Assembly: GCF_027887165.1 (NCBI RefSeq)
Contig: NC_077227.1
Location: 76,192,305-76,256,304, forward strand
Direction: 5' to 3'
Length of the DNA: 64,000 nucleotides
Origin: Monodelphis domestica
Taxonomy: Eukaryota > Chordata > Mammalia > Didelphimorphia > Didelphidae
The stretch's first letter is position 1. Each line of letters starts with the position of its first letter. Below are positions 11,767 to 22,139 of the stretch, one piece after another. Made by a program: the position numbers and the translations under genes. The notes below the pieces were generated by a model, which saw only the letters and a program-made list of their open reading frames with translations, did not search any database and was not told the origin of the DNA.

Positions 11767-11924
11767 CTCCAAAAGGCTGGTAACCCTGGCCCGGGGACTG
11801 TCGCCTGCCTTCCTACGTTTCGGGGGCAAGAGGACCGATTTCCTCCAGTTTCAAAACTTAAGGAACCCAGCAAAAAGTCGCGGGGGTCCTGGTCCCGATT
11901 ACTATCTCAAGAACTACGAGGATG
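11767..11924 (+). CDS. HPSE2: HPSE2 coding exon 2
   Basis: Second coding exon of heparanase-2. A pyrimidine-rich tract and acceptor TTTGCAG end at 11766. The first base C completes the serine codon begun in exon 1, then 52 codons read [37 protein letters not shown] and [11 protein letters not shown]. One G is left over before the donor GTGAGA at 11925. The 158-bp length and phase 2-to-1 arrangement keep the frame open across both exons. In the family this segment holds the first strand-helix part of the TIM-barrel region; the LRFGG motif is shared with active heparanase. The two exons together give about 139 residues of a protein near 590 residues long. The remaining exons lie beyond 64000; large introns are normal for this gene. 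Confidence 0.96.
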
Positions 11925-11929
11925 GTGAG

Positions 11930-13120
11930 AAACTCGATTCACCTTCATCCTGGGTGCGAGGGAGCGGGCGCTGGTGCAGCGGGAAAAGGAGGGGAAAGCC
12001 TGCTAGACAGGCTCAGGGACCTTTTCAAAATCTTTAAAAAGCTCCTGGCCCCTGGCAAGAAAGGTCCCTCGACTTCGGAGACTTTTGCGTGATTTTTTAT
12101 GAGGCAATAAATAGCCCTTCTGATATTCTCCTTCTGAGCCGAGCAGCGGCCCCCGCTCCACTCTGGTGAAGTCTTGGAGGGAGGGGGTAGTGTCGGGCCT
12201 CCAATACCTTGGAGTAGCTTCAAGAGATACAAGAGGTTTTAAAGTGCATTAGGTAATGCCGCCAGAAGGTCGTCCTTTTTGGAGGGGAACAAACTGCAAG
12301 AAAGTTCCTCTTTAACATATACATCTTGCAGGACTATAAAGATCTGGTTCTAGTGTCAGATCCGGGCCTTAGAGGAAAGAAATTTAATTTTTCTTTTGAT
12401 AATTTCTATGCACCCTGTAGGCTTATCTGTAATGTCTATCCCTTCTCCCGCAGCCACTCATTCCGGTCTCACGATTTACCTCAAAACGCTCCTGGGTTTA
12501 AAAAGCTTCCTTTCTGCTAGTGAAAGAACTGAAATGGTATTGTTTAATGTAGACTACATTTCTAGTATTCCTACTTCACAACTTTTTGTGTTAGTAGAGG
12601 GTCAGGCTAACCCATATAACCTCATCAGTTCCAAAATCTATGATCCATAAGCCAACCGCTTGGGACTCAAGTCGATTTGTCTAAAGTTTAGATTTGTGGG
12701 ACAGAGAAGACCCATGATGAGGCTCTCTAGTTGGTTGACCCTTCTGTTTAACTTCTTTAGGGCTAAAGGGCAATTTTTGTCTTTAAGGAACTAAAAGCCA
12801 GGGATCCAGAGAGCTCTCCACCCTACCCCCCAGGCTGTTTTTTTTTTTTAAACTACTTATTGTTTAGAAAATTCTAAGAAGGAAGTGCCTGGATTTTTTC
12901 TTTTCTTTTTTTCTTCTGGTTTTCTCATGTGTGTACTGAATAAGAGACTTTAGAAAAGATGTTTCAGTTTTTGGTTACACCTAAGGGATATCTAAATGTC
13001 CAGGGTAGGTACACAGAAGCTAGTGTTGGCATAGACTTAGCCTCAGAAGCCTGAATAGAATTTGTGAAGGAACCCTTTCAGTAGTTGTCAAGACTAGAAA
13101 GCATGTCTCTGGCATCATCA
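11930..13120. other. Repeat-poor start of HPSE2 intron 2
   Basis: No interspersed repeat or gene recognised; the CpG-rich character fades by about 12300. Open frames here lack protein resemblance. Confidence 0.5.
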
Positions 13121-13250
13121 CAATCAGAGATAAAAGAGCTGGAAGGGACCTTAGAAGTCATCTGGGCCAGCCTCAGCATTTCCCAGATGAAGAGGCCAAA
13201 GAGAATTGAGTTGCCTAATTTCACACAGGTAGTAAATAGCAGAACTAATG
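13120..13250 (-). mobile_element. MIR fragment
   Basis: AGCTGGAAGGGACCTTAGAA and CCCAGATGAAGAGGCC, with TTTCACACAGGTAGTAAAT. Confidence 0.65.
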
Positions 13251-13715
13251 TTCATTTTTAAAAAATATCTTTTTATTACTGTTCTTTGTTTTCATTCCAT
13301 AGAACTGCCTCTTATAAAAAAAAGAATTAAAAAAAAGAAAAATTCAGCAAAACCGATAAACATATCCTCAAAGACTGACAGTTATTTATATTCAGTATTC
13401 CTATTCTATGGACTCCCATTTCTGCCAAAGAGCTGAGGGAGGATGGGGAGGTACCTTTTCAAATCTCTTTTTTGAGACCAAGCTTAGTCATTATAATTTC
13501 AAAACATTCAATTTCAATTGTTTTACTGCTGTTGTTATAATATGAATTGTTTATACTGATTTCTTGGTTCTTCAGGTTCACTTTGCATCACTTTGTATAA
13601 GTCATCCCATGCCTTTCTGGGTTCTTCACCATCTGTGTTCCTTTTAGCATCTTTATGTGTGGATACCCCATTATGTTTAACCACCCTCCAGTCAATGGGC
13701 TGTGGCTTGGTTTCT
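13250..13715 (-). mobile_element. Old L1 3'-end fragment
   Basis: Antisense L1 3' signature: TTCACTTTGCATCACTTTG, TAAGTCATCCCATGCC and a decayed CCAGTCAATGGGC like the CCAATTGATGGGC of the younger L1s. Confidence 0.5.
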
Positions 13716-13782
13716 AGGAACTGGGATCCCAGGACAAGTCATCTGCCTCCAAACCATGTTTTCTATCTACTAGATTTTGCTG

Positions 13783-13866
13783 TTTTTATCCAATATGGAT
13801 TCTCTGATGTTGAACAAGGCTTTTTAAACTGACTGAAGGCCTTCTCACATGCATTACATTTATTTT
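13783..13866 (-). pseudogene. C2H2 zinc-finger gene fragment
   Basis: On the minus strand a single Krueppel-type finger is legible: KCNACEKAFSQ (the CX2C half) and, in another frame, LVQHQRIH (the HX3H half). The distance between the second Cys and first His codons is 37 bases instead of 36, so one extra base separates the halves, and a stop lies in the linker just after HIG. Codon-level similarity to KRAB-ZNF finger arrays is strong. No neighbouring fingers were found, so it is a decayed fragment, probably retrocopied or left from a duplicated ZNF exon. It lies beside a L1 3' piece. Confidence 0.7.
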
Positions 13867-15201
13867 TAGGGAGGGTTAATTGTGTAGGGGAGAGCATTCA
13901 TTCCGTCTGGTAAATGTTATGTTCATGGGAGAAAAGAAGGGATTCTGCAGGAAGATTTCTCTGTCATACCCTGCACAAGGGGAAAAAAATTACAATATAA
14001 TAACAACCCTGGGGAGGTTTGACACAGCTTTACGGCCTGGAGCCTATTGGTTCATGCTGTTATTGTCAGCATTGTGATGTGAGACTAGAGATAGGATGAA
14101 TATTAGTGATTTTGCTGATTAAATAGCTCATTCATGTTCATTTTCCGTTAAACATGCTTTCCTCATTGTTTATGGTAAGACTTGTAAGAGCCCCAGGAAT
14201 CCCAGGGTGGAGTGGGGGTGGGGGGAGAATAATAATAAAAAAAAAGACAAATATAAGTTTAGGAATTGGCTTTCTTCTGTCAAACTTCTACCCAGGATAG
14301 AATTACTGATTCATTGAGAACAATGAGATCTGTTTAAAATGAAGGATGCAATTTGCCTCCTTTGTAAAAGGAGAAAGTGGGCACCCTGGGGAGAGAGGAA
14401 ATTGGCAGAAGGCCGTGGCCCATAAAACTTCATAGAATCAAAAAAATCAGAGATGGAAAAGATCTGAGAGGTCATCTTCAGTCCACCTACCTCTTCAGGG
14501 GCTAGTGTTGGCGTAGCATTCCATCTGTGATCCTCTCTCTTGTTTTGTCCAGTGTGGTATTAAGTATCACTAGGAATGTGATTTTTACCACTCCTTCTGG
14601 GAAAGACAGTTCTCCTGTCCTCATGGTTATTGCCAGAACTTTTTTCTTGAGCTTCAATTCTCCTTTTTTTCTAGCTGCCCATTAGCTACCTACCTAGTCT
14701 TCTTTTCCTTTTCTGGATTCCTATCCTGCCATCTGCTGTCAGTGTCTTTTACTGGGCAGCTTTTAAAATAATGCTCTCCCCTACCTCTTTTTTATTCAAG
14801 CTACCAGATCCAATTCTTTTAAAACTTTCTTTAAAGTCAGTCCTTGCAGACACTAATCGGGTTTATTGCTCATAGCCAAACTCTTTCTGATTTATGTCTT
14901 TCTGGTAATAAGATGCTCTGAACTGTATCAGTATTTGAGGAGAAGAGTTAAAGAGACTGTCCTATTTCTGCCCTTTGATGCATACATATCCCTAAATCAT
15001 GTTAGTTGTTTTTGTTGCTATGTGTTACATCGACAATTTCAAGCTAATGAGTTTTCCTTAAAGACCTTTACAAATTGGATAAATCTCTAGGGGAGCTCCA
15101 TCCTATCTATCACTACCATTACTATTCTTATCACCAGATAAGTGGATCTACTGTGTAAACGGTACAGAAAAAAGTACTTGTACATAACAAACTATAAGTT
15201 T

Positions 15202-15206
<5 letters not shown>

Positions 15207-15250
<44 letters not shown>
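15207..15250. repeat. (AC)n microsatellite
   Basis: 22 uninterrupted AC units. Confidence 0.98.
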
Positions 15251-15253
<3 letters not shown>

Positions 15254-15937
15254 TTGTGATTATGTCTCCATTTTTTGGATGAGAAAATTTGAGGCTCAAA
15301 GAGCTTAATTTGAGCCTACTATTCCACACTGCATCCTAGAAGGGCTATGTTTACTTCAAGTACAACTAGATCACCAGGATAAATTGAAGTCAGAAGGTGT
15401 ACATGACATTTTTGTTAAGGCCAGATGATACTTAACATGTATACATTTAAAAGTTTTTCATTTTTCTCTTGTTCAGTAAAATGCCATTTCCCCTTTTTTT
15501 CTCTCCCTATTTGAGCTGTGAGTGAGATATAATGTGAGAAAGATTCTACAAAGGGAAAAAAAGAGAGGTTTGGAGCATTGATTGACGTGATGATAAGAAT
15601 TTAGAGAGGGTAATAACCAGGAAAAGATAGAAGAACAGAACTGCTGTAATGCAGATGAGGCCCATTATGTGTGCTATTAAATCCCCTTGATGATGGATTT
15701 ATCTGGTGACTTCATTTATATTTCTGTCCCTGTTTAATTCCTTCATATTATTTGTTTTTCATGACATACATCATTAATAAAAGCAAGTCATATGCCCTGT
15801 AGCTTCAGTTTTCCAAATTATTTATGAGTGCATTATGACACCTGCCTCACACACTACTTTAATCAACTCTGTTTATGGAAGTATTCCTTTTGGAAAGTTC
15901 CCTAGTTATGCCTTTGGTGATATCACATGTTGTCAGT

Positions 15938-16090
15938 CAGCAAGAATTTATTTAAGTGCCTATGATATGCCAGGCACAGTGCTAAGCACTGAGGCTACAA
16001 AGAAAAGCAAAAGACAGCCTAAGTTCACAAGGATCTCACAGTCTGTAAAGAGGAAGACAACATGCAAATGAGATATAGCTAGGATGAATG
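15938..16090 (+). repeat. Ancient interspersed repeat, 5' part
   Basis: TATGATATGCCAGGCACAGT, GCTAAGCACTGAGGC and AACATGCAAATGAGATAT; same family as 61675-62665. Confidence 0.5.
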
Positions 16091-16188
16091 AGAGAGAACC
16101 AGTTGAGGGTTACATTAGTGGGTAAGGAAAGGCTTTAAGTGAGAGATGGAGAATTCTCTGATCTTAGAATTTGAATATAGACTATATG

Positions 16189-16388
16189 TGGGGCAGGTAG
16201 GTGGCTCAGTGGATAGAGAGCTAGCCTGGAGACAGGAGGTCCTGGGTTCAAATCTAGCCTCAGATATTTCCTGGCTGGGTAAGCCTGGGCAAGTCACTTA
16301 CCCCAGGTGCTTAATCCTTATGGCTCTTCTGCCTTGAAACCAATAGTTAGTACAGATTCTAAGACAAAAAATAAGGGTTAAAAAAAAA
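16189..16388 (+). mobile_element. Type A SINE
   Basis: GGTAGGTGGCTCAGTGGATA, GGAGGTCCTGGGTTCAAATC and a poly-A end at 16380. Confidence 0.93.
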
Positions 16389-16783
16389 GTGGACTAGTCT
16401 TTAGATGTAGGTAAGGTAGCCCAATCTCTTCATTTTACAAGTGAGGAATTGGTTTTGAAAGAAATGCAAATATAGTAAAGATGAATTTAATATAATTTAG
16501 AATTTAGAACTTTTCTTTTCCTCCTAATATCTTCTTTTCATCAACTTACTTTTCTTGTAAAATACGATGCTGTGTTTGAACTCATGCTCAGTGACAAAAC
16601 CTAGGATAGATTTTTTAAAAGTTTCATCTATCTTTTCTAGAGTATCTCCTCCAGCTTATTTCCCCTTTTCTTTCTCCTAATAAAATCTTCAGTCACAATG
16701 TAAACATTCCTTCAAATTCATCTTCCTTTCCTCATGTTATTCCTCTGCTCAAAAGCCTTCAATGACTTCTTTCTACTGATTGA

Positions 16784-16905
16784 TTGGCAATTAAGCAATC
16801 ATTTATTGAGCACCTACTGAATGTAAGGCACCATCCTAGAGGTACAAGAACAAAACCAAAACAATTCCTGTTTCCATGGAGCTTACATTCTACTAGAAGT
16901 TCGAA
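16784..16905 (+). repeat. Ancient interspersed repeat, 5' part
   Basis: AATCATTTATTGAGCACC and ATGGAGCTTACATTCTACT; same family as 61675-62665. Confidence 0.45.
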
Positions 16906-17054
16906 GTCCTCAGTTTATCCTTTAAGACTTTCCACATTCTGCCTGGAGTCTACTTTTTCCATCTCATCCCCCCACTACTTCTCCCCATAAATCTTCTATT
17001 CCAGCCAGACTGGTCAACTTACTGCCCCTTGTATGAGCCTTACTTATGTTCACT

Positions 17055-17235
17055 TAGAATCAGAGCTAGAGCTTAGAGTAGGTTGTTTCTAGATTAGTAT
17101 CCAATCACCTCATTTTACCCAGGTGGAAACTAAAACCTAAGAGGTTAGTTAAGTGACTTGTCCAAGGGCACCCAACTGATAAGTAGCATAAGTGAAAACC
17201 AAAGTTTGGCTCTTTGGTTCCAAATCCAGGCCTCT
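17055..17235 (-). mobile_element. MIR-type SINE
   Basis: CCTCATTTTACCCAGGTGG, TTAAGTGACTTGTCCAAGG and a degraded box at the right end. Confidence 0.7.
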
Positions 17236-17465
17236 TCTCCGTCTATCATTTGAGTTCCATAAGGGTCCTAATCCATAGGATGTTATATTTGGAGCCAATA
17301 CTTTCTGAGCAGCCTTTGTTCCTATTTTTGATTCTTTGCCTCTTACTGCTAAAGCAGAAAGTAGTCATTTTGTATTGTCTTTGTCTGCTGGTGACAAGCT
17401 TCTCCTTCAGAAAACAGAAAGTCTCTTGCTTTGTCCTTTGTCTTCTTAAAAAAAATAATAACTCT

Positions 17466-17652
17466 CGGGGGCAGCTGAGTGGCTCAGTGGATTGAGAGCC
17501 AGGCCTAGAGATGGGAGGTCCTAGGTTCAAATCTGGCCTCAGACACTTTCCTGCTGTGTGACCCTGGGCAAGTCACTTGACCCCCATTGCCTAGCCCTTA
17601 CTGCTCTTCTGCGTATTGTCTCCAAGACAGAAGGTAAGGGTTTTAAAAAAAA
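17466..17652 (+). mobile_element. Type A SINE
   Basis: GGGGGCAGCTGAGTGGCTCA to a poly-A end. AATAACTCT (left) and ATTAACTCT (right) are probable target duplications. Confidence 0.93.
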
Positions 17653-17654
17653 AT

Positions 17655-17808
17655 TAACTCTTACCTTCTGTTTTAGAAGCAATACTATATTGGTTCCAGG
17701 CAATGGGAGTTAAGTGAGCTGCCAAGTATCTGAGGTCATATTTGAACCCAGGATCTCCCATCTCTAAGCCTAGCTCTCAATCCACAGAGCCACCTACCTT
17801 CCCTTTTT
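17655..17808 (-). mobile_element. Type A SINE
   Basis: CTTACCTTCTGTTTTAGAAG, GGCAATGGGAGTTAAGTGAG and TTTGAACCCAGGATCTCCC, tail to tail with the preceding SINE. Confidence 0.9.
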
Positions 17809-18184
17809 TGCTCTTTGTCTTGAAGCCTTTCCAGCAGGGTAGACCAACCTGGCAGAATTTGCAGCCCATCATTGTAGACTGAGTCTACAATATTGCTGCC
17901 ACTGGCATAAACAGTGGTTTCTAGAGGTCTTGTATATAATTCTTTGACAGACTGTATTTTTGGAATATTTGTTTTTCATCATTTTGAATTGTCATCAATG
18001 TCCTCTTAAGTCTAAGGTGACATGGGCTCCTGTGCATGAGAATCAATATCACATCTCGCTTCCATTGACCTCATGTGGATTTTGTGTTTTCCCCACTTAT
18101 CTCCATGTCCTGCTTTGGCTATTTGTGTATTTTTTGAATCTTGTGACTTTGTGCTATTTCCCCAAGTTTCAGATACCTTCTCTC

Positions 18185-18470
18185 TCTCTTTTTAAAAATT
18201 AACAAGCATTTATTTTTTGCCCTTCTTCTTTTCAGCCATTGAGGAAAAAAAAAACCCAAACAAACCTTTTTTTAAAACAAATATGCATAGTCAAGCAAAA
18301 TGGTTCCTTCCCTCTCTTTCCATGAAACATTCCCTCTTCCACAAAGATCTGGAATCCCACTCTATAGGCAGTCTTCCTTGGCTAAATGTAAGTGAGGTGG
18401 TTGTTATTCTCCTCCAAATTCCATGATTGCCAAACATTACATAACACGATGTGTTCCGAATGCCCAAGTA
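18185..18470 (-). repeat. Antisense retroelement-like repeat
   Basis: Contains ATGCATAGTCAAGCAAAA, shared (ATGTATAGTCAAGCAACA) with 18765-18925, and a T-rich left end. Family not identified. Confidence 0.4.
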
Positions 18471-18626
18471 AATATTTATCTATTTGTAAACTTGAACTCT
18501 TGTATCTTTCAGAAAAAACTGTATTTTGCATAAATGTTCCTTGAAATTAAATCTAATCCAACAAGTCATTTCTGCGTGCCCAACTTGTATCCTGCCCTGA
18601 TCAGATTCCTGGGGAGATACAAGAGT

Positions 18627-18765
18627 GTAACAATAGCTTACACATATGGAGCACTTGGAGACTTACAAAGTACTTGCATGCTTCATCTATTTTGAGTGTC
18701 ACAATAAACTTGTGAAGGTTATGACTCATTATCCCCATTTTGCAGATGAAGAAACTGAAATCATA
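18627..18765 (-). mobile_element. MIR 3' part
   Basis: GGAGACTTACAAAGTACTTG and ATCCCCATTTTGCAGATGAA. Confidence 0.65.
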
Positions 18766-18925
18766 TTTCCTTTTTTTAAAAATTGTCTTATTTTCAGATA
18801 TACATTCTTTTATGTTGACCCTCCTCATTCCCCAATCAAGAAGGCAAGAAAAACAAAACTTCTGTTAGTACATACAAACATGTATAGTCAAGCAACACAA
18901 ATTCTCATATTGGGGAAATTCCTTT
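18765..18925 (-). repeat. Antisense retroelement-like repeat
   Basis: Second copy of the 18185-18470 family, marked by ACATGTATAGTCAAGCAA and a T-rich start. Confidence 0.4.
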
Positions 18926-18945
18926 GCAGGAACAGTGCCTGGCAC

Positions 18946-19164
18946 CTTGTTGCTCTGTTGGATTTGACTCTTTGTGATCCTTTTTGGATTTTTCTTGGCA
19001 GAGATACTGAAATGGTTAGCCATTTCCTTTTCCAGCTCATTTTACAGATGAGGAAACTGAGGCTAACAGGGTTAAGTCATGTCCCCAGGGTCACCTAGCT
19101 AGTAAGTGTCTGAGGTCAAATTTGAACTCAGGCCTGGCACTCTATTCACTGAGCTACCTAGATG
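18946..19164 (-). mobile_element. Type B SINE
   Basis: TTGGATTTGACTCTTTGTGA, CTTGGCAGAGATACTGAAAT and TTTGAACTCAGGCCTGGCA. Confidence 0.92.
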
Positions 19165-19289
19165 AAACAGAGGTTAGGTGAAATGCCTATATTCCTAAAA
19201 CCAGTACATATTAGTGGTATTTGAGCCTAAGTCTTATTGATCCCCCAATCCAGCATGCTTTCTCTCTTTCTTTCTATCTGTCTTTCATT

Positions 19290-19465
19290 CTTTCTTTAAA
19301 CCCTCATCTTCTGTTTTAGTATCAATTCTAAGACAGACATGATTGAGGTTAAGTGACTTGCCCAGGGTCATACAGCTAGGACATGTCTGATGCCAGATTT
19401 GAAACTAGGTCCTCCAGACTTTAAGCCTGACACTATATCACTGTGTTACTTAGCTGTCCCCTACC
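19290..19465 (-). mobile_element. Type A SINE
   Basis: AAACCCTCATCTTCTGTTTT, GGTTAAGTGACTTGCCCAGG and ACTTAGCTGTCCCC. Confidence 0.9.
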
Positions 19466-20224
19466 CCATTTCTCTAAAAGAAATCACCTATTCAGACCCC
19501 TCAAAGGGCTGGCTATCATGGTGGGGAGACAAGACCAACCCACATGAAACTATTAGGGAACAGTACTAAGACTGTAATAAAGAGCTAAAATGGCTATAAA
19601 TCAAATATCTAAAATATGCGAAGCAGATGTTAACTGAAGGGAGGGAAGAGATTAGCATTGGTCTGAACCATCAGGAAAGACTTCATGAAGGAAGGGGAGC
19701 CCAAGCCATGCCTTGGAGGACATTAGGATTTGGATTGGGTAGAGGGTTAGAGGGAGAGCATCCCAGAGTTGGAGGAATGGTACCAGCCAGTCCCAAGTGG
19801 TACAATTGAGGCATGTTTTAGATGATTAGAGAAGGGCAAACAGGCTGAGAAAGCTTCAGTGACTTGTTTCATGTCACCTGGCTACTAAGAACTTAGGATA
19901 GGATTTGAACTCAAGTCTTCCTGAGTAAGTCCTCATACTCTGAACATTGATAGAACATAGATGTTCTCTTAGAATATAAACGTGTCCAGGTGAAACCACA
20001 TTTGGTCTTAGACCCTGGATCATAGGGAAGAATCATCCTGCCACGTTGCTATTATCTATACCTAGAACTTTTCCATAACCTCATGATTCCAAAGAGGAAT
20101 CTGCAAGCCTGTACCCTCACCAGTGGATCCTTTCTTCTGAGATGATGTGGAAAGAGAACACTCACTAAATACTGGATTAGCCTATGACCCAAGTGGCTGA
20201 CCATAGTCCCTGAGCCAAGGATGC

Positions 20225-20332
20225 TAGAACCTGGTATAGTGTAGAGGAAAGAGCCCTGGCTCTGTAGTGTAAAGATCTGAGTCTGAATCCTGGCCCTCCT
20301 ACTACTTAGTATCTGGGTGATTTTTTTTTTTT
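20225..20332 (+). mobile_element. MIR-type SINE, truncated by a later insertion
   Basis: GCCCTGGCTCTGTAGTG and TCTGAATCCTGGCCC; interrupted on the right by the SINE at 20347. Confidence 0.6.
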
Positions 20333-20346
20333 AAAGACTGAGCCTC

Positions 20347-20525
20347 AGGGGCATGGGGTGGCTCAGTGGATAGAGAATCAGACTTAGAGATAGGAGGTCC
20401 TGAGTTCAAAACTATGCGATCCTGGGCATATCACTTATCTCTATTGCTTAGCCCTTACTACTCTTCTGCTTTGGAACCAACATACAGTATTTATTCTAGG
20501 ATGAAAAGTAAGAGTTTTAAAGAAA
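20347..20525 (+). mobile_element. Type A SINE with exact target duplications
   Basis: GGGTGGCTCAGTGGATAGAG to an A-rich end, flanked by AAAGACTGAGCCTC at 20333-20346 and 20526-20539. Confidence 0.95.
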
Positions 20526-20539
20526 AAAGACTGAGCCTC

Positions 20540-20662
20540 CATTTCCTAGCTGTTTGACCCTGGGCAAGTCATCCAGTCTACCCCAATTGCCTAGCTCTTG
20601 CCACTTTTCTGTCTTAGAATTGATACTAAGACAGAAGATAACAATTAAAAAAGGGGAAAAAA
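20540..20662 (+). mobile_element. Type A SINE 3' part
   Basis: TTTGACCCTGGGCAAGTCAT, CCAATTGCCTAGCTCTTG and an A-rich end; it precedes the 7SL pseudogene. Confidence 0.8.
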
Positions 20663-20663
20663 C

Positions 20664-20957
20664 TGATTGAGACTCCCTCTCTCACTGGGGCTTGAAGAAC
20701 AGGGACTACTTATTGTCCCGACCCTTTCCTACAGATCTGCCATACGATCTTTCACCTCCTCGATTTCTGACCTGGACCAGTTGGTCCCTTAGACCACCTG
20801 GTGGCCCTTGGTCTCACCATATTGCTACTAGACTTAATGTTTACCCTTGATCAGTTTTGCCTGCTGTCGCTTAGAACTCACAAACTTTAGAGAACCTCCA
20901 GCCTCAGCCTTTGCTCCAGTAGCTGGGATTATAGGAGTGTGCCACTCCCCCTGGCTC
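20664..20957 (-). pseudogene. 7SL (SRP) RNA pseudogene
   Basis: On the minus strand about 294 bp follow 7SL RNA from end to end (the functional RNA is about 300 nt). The 5' end resembles GCCGGGCGCGGTGGC, followed by ATAATCCCAGCTACT and GGCTGAGGCTGGAGG. The S-domain blocks follow in order: CAATATGGTGA, CCACCAGGTGGTCTAAGG, GGTCCAGGTCAGAAA and GAGGAGGTGAAA. The 3' Alu-domain part matches AGCCACTGCACTCCAGCCTGG loosely. Because the central S domain is present, this is a copy of 7SL itself rather than an Alu- or B1-like SINE. Many substitutions and the loss of paired bases argue against function. It abuts the tail of a SINE at 20540-20660. Confidence 0.85.
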
Positions 20958-21029
20958 TGCCTCTGGGTGATGTTGGACAGATCACCTCACCTCTGGAGTT
21001 TCTCTGAAATGAGTGTCATGGATTAGATC

Positions 21030-21235
21030 AGGGATTCTTAACCCAGGATCTGTGACCTTTTTTTGCTTTAAATATTTTGATAAATGCATTTGCATGTAAT
21101 TCATTTTCTTTGTCATCCTATCTATTTTATTTTTGCATTTAAAAACATTATTCTGAGAAAGGTGTTCATAGGTCTCACTAGACTGACTGCCAGAAGGGAC
21201 ACACAAAAGAGGTTCAAGAGCTTCTAGATTAGATG
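21030..21235. mobile_element. Short inverted-end DNA element (hAT-like)
   Basis: Left end AGGGATTCTTAACCCAGG and right end, read backwards, AAGCTCTTGAACCTC. The inner AAAAACATTATTCTGAGAA block is shared with 29177-29360. Confidence 0.5.
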
Positions 21236-21444
21236 TTCTCCCAGGACCTTTTCCACACTAATAATTCCCTAAATCCCTTAACAAAGCCTATTGGTGATCA
21301 GGGGAGAGAACTTGGAAAGGATATGATTTGGGCAGGCTCATTAATTAAATGGTGGCATCCTAGACAGGAGCAAAAGGTGGGATTTGTAAAGGAAGCTTAG
21401 CAATCTACTTTAGTTAGAGATCTGGGATGAGTAAAATAGGACTT

Positions 21445-21626
21445 CAGATCTGGTCTCAGATACACTCATTCGTGGTATGAGCATGGGCAAGTCACTTGGT
21501 CTCCATTTCCTCATCTGTAAAAATGGGGATAGTAATAGCACCTACCTCCCGGGGTTGTTGTGAGGATCAAATGAGATAATATTTGAAAAGTGCTCTGCAA
21601 ACCTTAAAGCACTAAATATAGGAGGT
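21445..21626 (+). mobile_element. MIR-type CORE-SINE
   Basis: TCTGTAAAAATGGGGATAGT, GCACCTACCTCCCGGGG and GTGCTCTGCAAACCTTAAAG. Confidence 0.85.
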
Positions 21627-21651
21627 GATGATGATGATGATGATGATGTCA
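21626..21651. repeat. (GAT)n microsatellite
   Basis: Eight GAT units grown from the SINE 3' end. Confidence 0.9.
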
Positions 21652-21662
21652 TTACTATTCTT

Positions 21663-21750
21663 TTTTTAAAACCCTTAGTTTCTGCCTTAGGGCTAGGCAA
21701 ATGAAATAAAGTGACTTGCTCAGGGTCACACAGCTAGGAGGTGGTGCCAT
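21663..21750 (-). mobile_element. Type A SINE fragment
   Basis: AAAACCCTTAGTTTCTGCCT and AGGGTCACACAGCTAGGAGG. Confidence 0.75.
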
Positions 21751-22139
21751 GACTGATTCTGTTTATTTATTTTAAGTCTAATTAAAAAAAATAATTCTAT
21801 TTTATGTTCTATTTATTTTTTTGGAGACTCATCAAGTAAGAAAGCCCTATCAGTGATGGGAACAACCTGGTCTCCACACTTCAGCCTGTATATAATCAGA
21901 ATGACTTAATCTTTCAATTATGTCTAGTCAAGACAATATCTGTAGCCCTAACTTGGACCAGGCATCTAACTTTGTAATCGTCAGCTGGCTTCTTTAGGGC
22001 TAGGAGCACTTCATTTTTGTCTTTGCTATTGCAGCCCCTAGCACAGTATTAGATACATAGTAGAAACTTATTAAATCTTCACAGATTAAATATATTACCA
22101 AATTTTAGTTTAACATGAAAAATTACAGAAGATACTCAA

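Noticed and set aside
11548-11928. 126-codon frame overlapping exon 2
   Set aside because: It reads across the intron-exon border in a frame different from HPSE2; the splice-consistent HPSE2 frame explains the conserved part.
20900-20957. Alu-like sequence suggesting primate contamination
   Set aside because: The match continues through the 7SL S domain and the flanks are marsupial repeats, so a 7SL pseudogene explains it.
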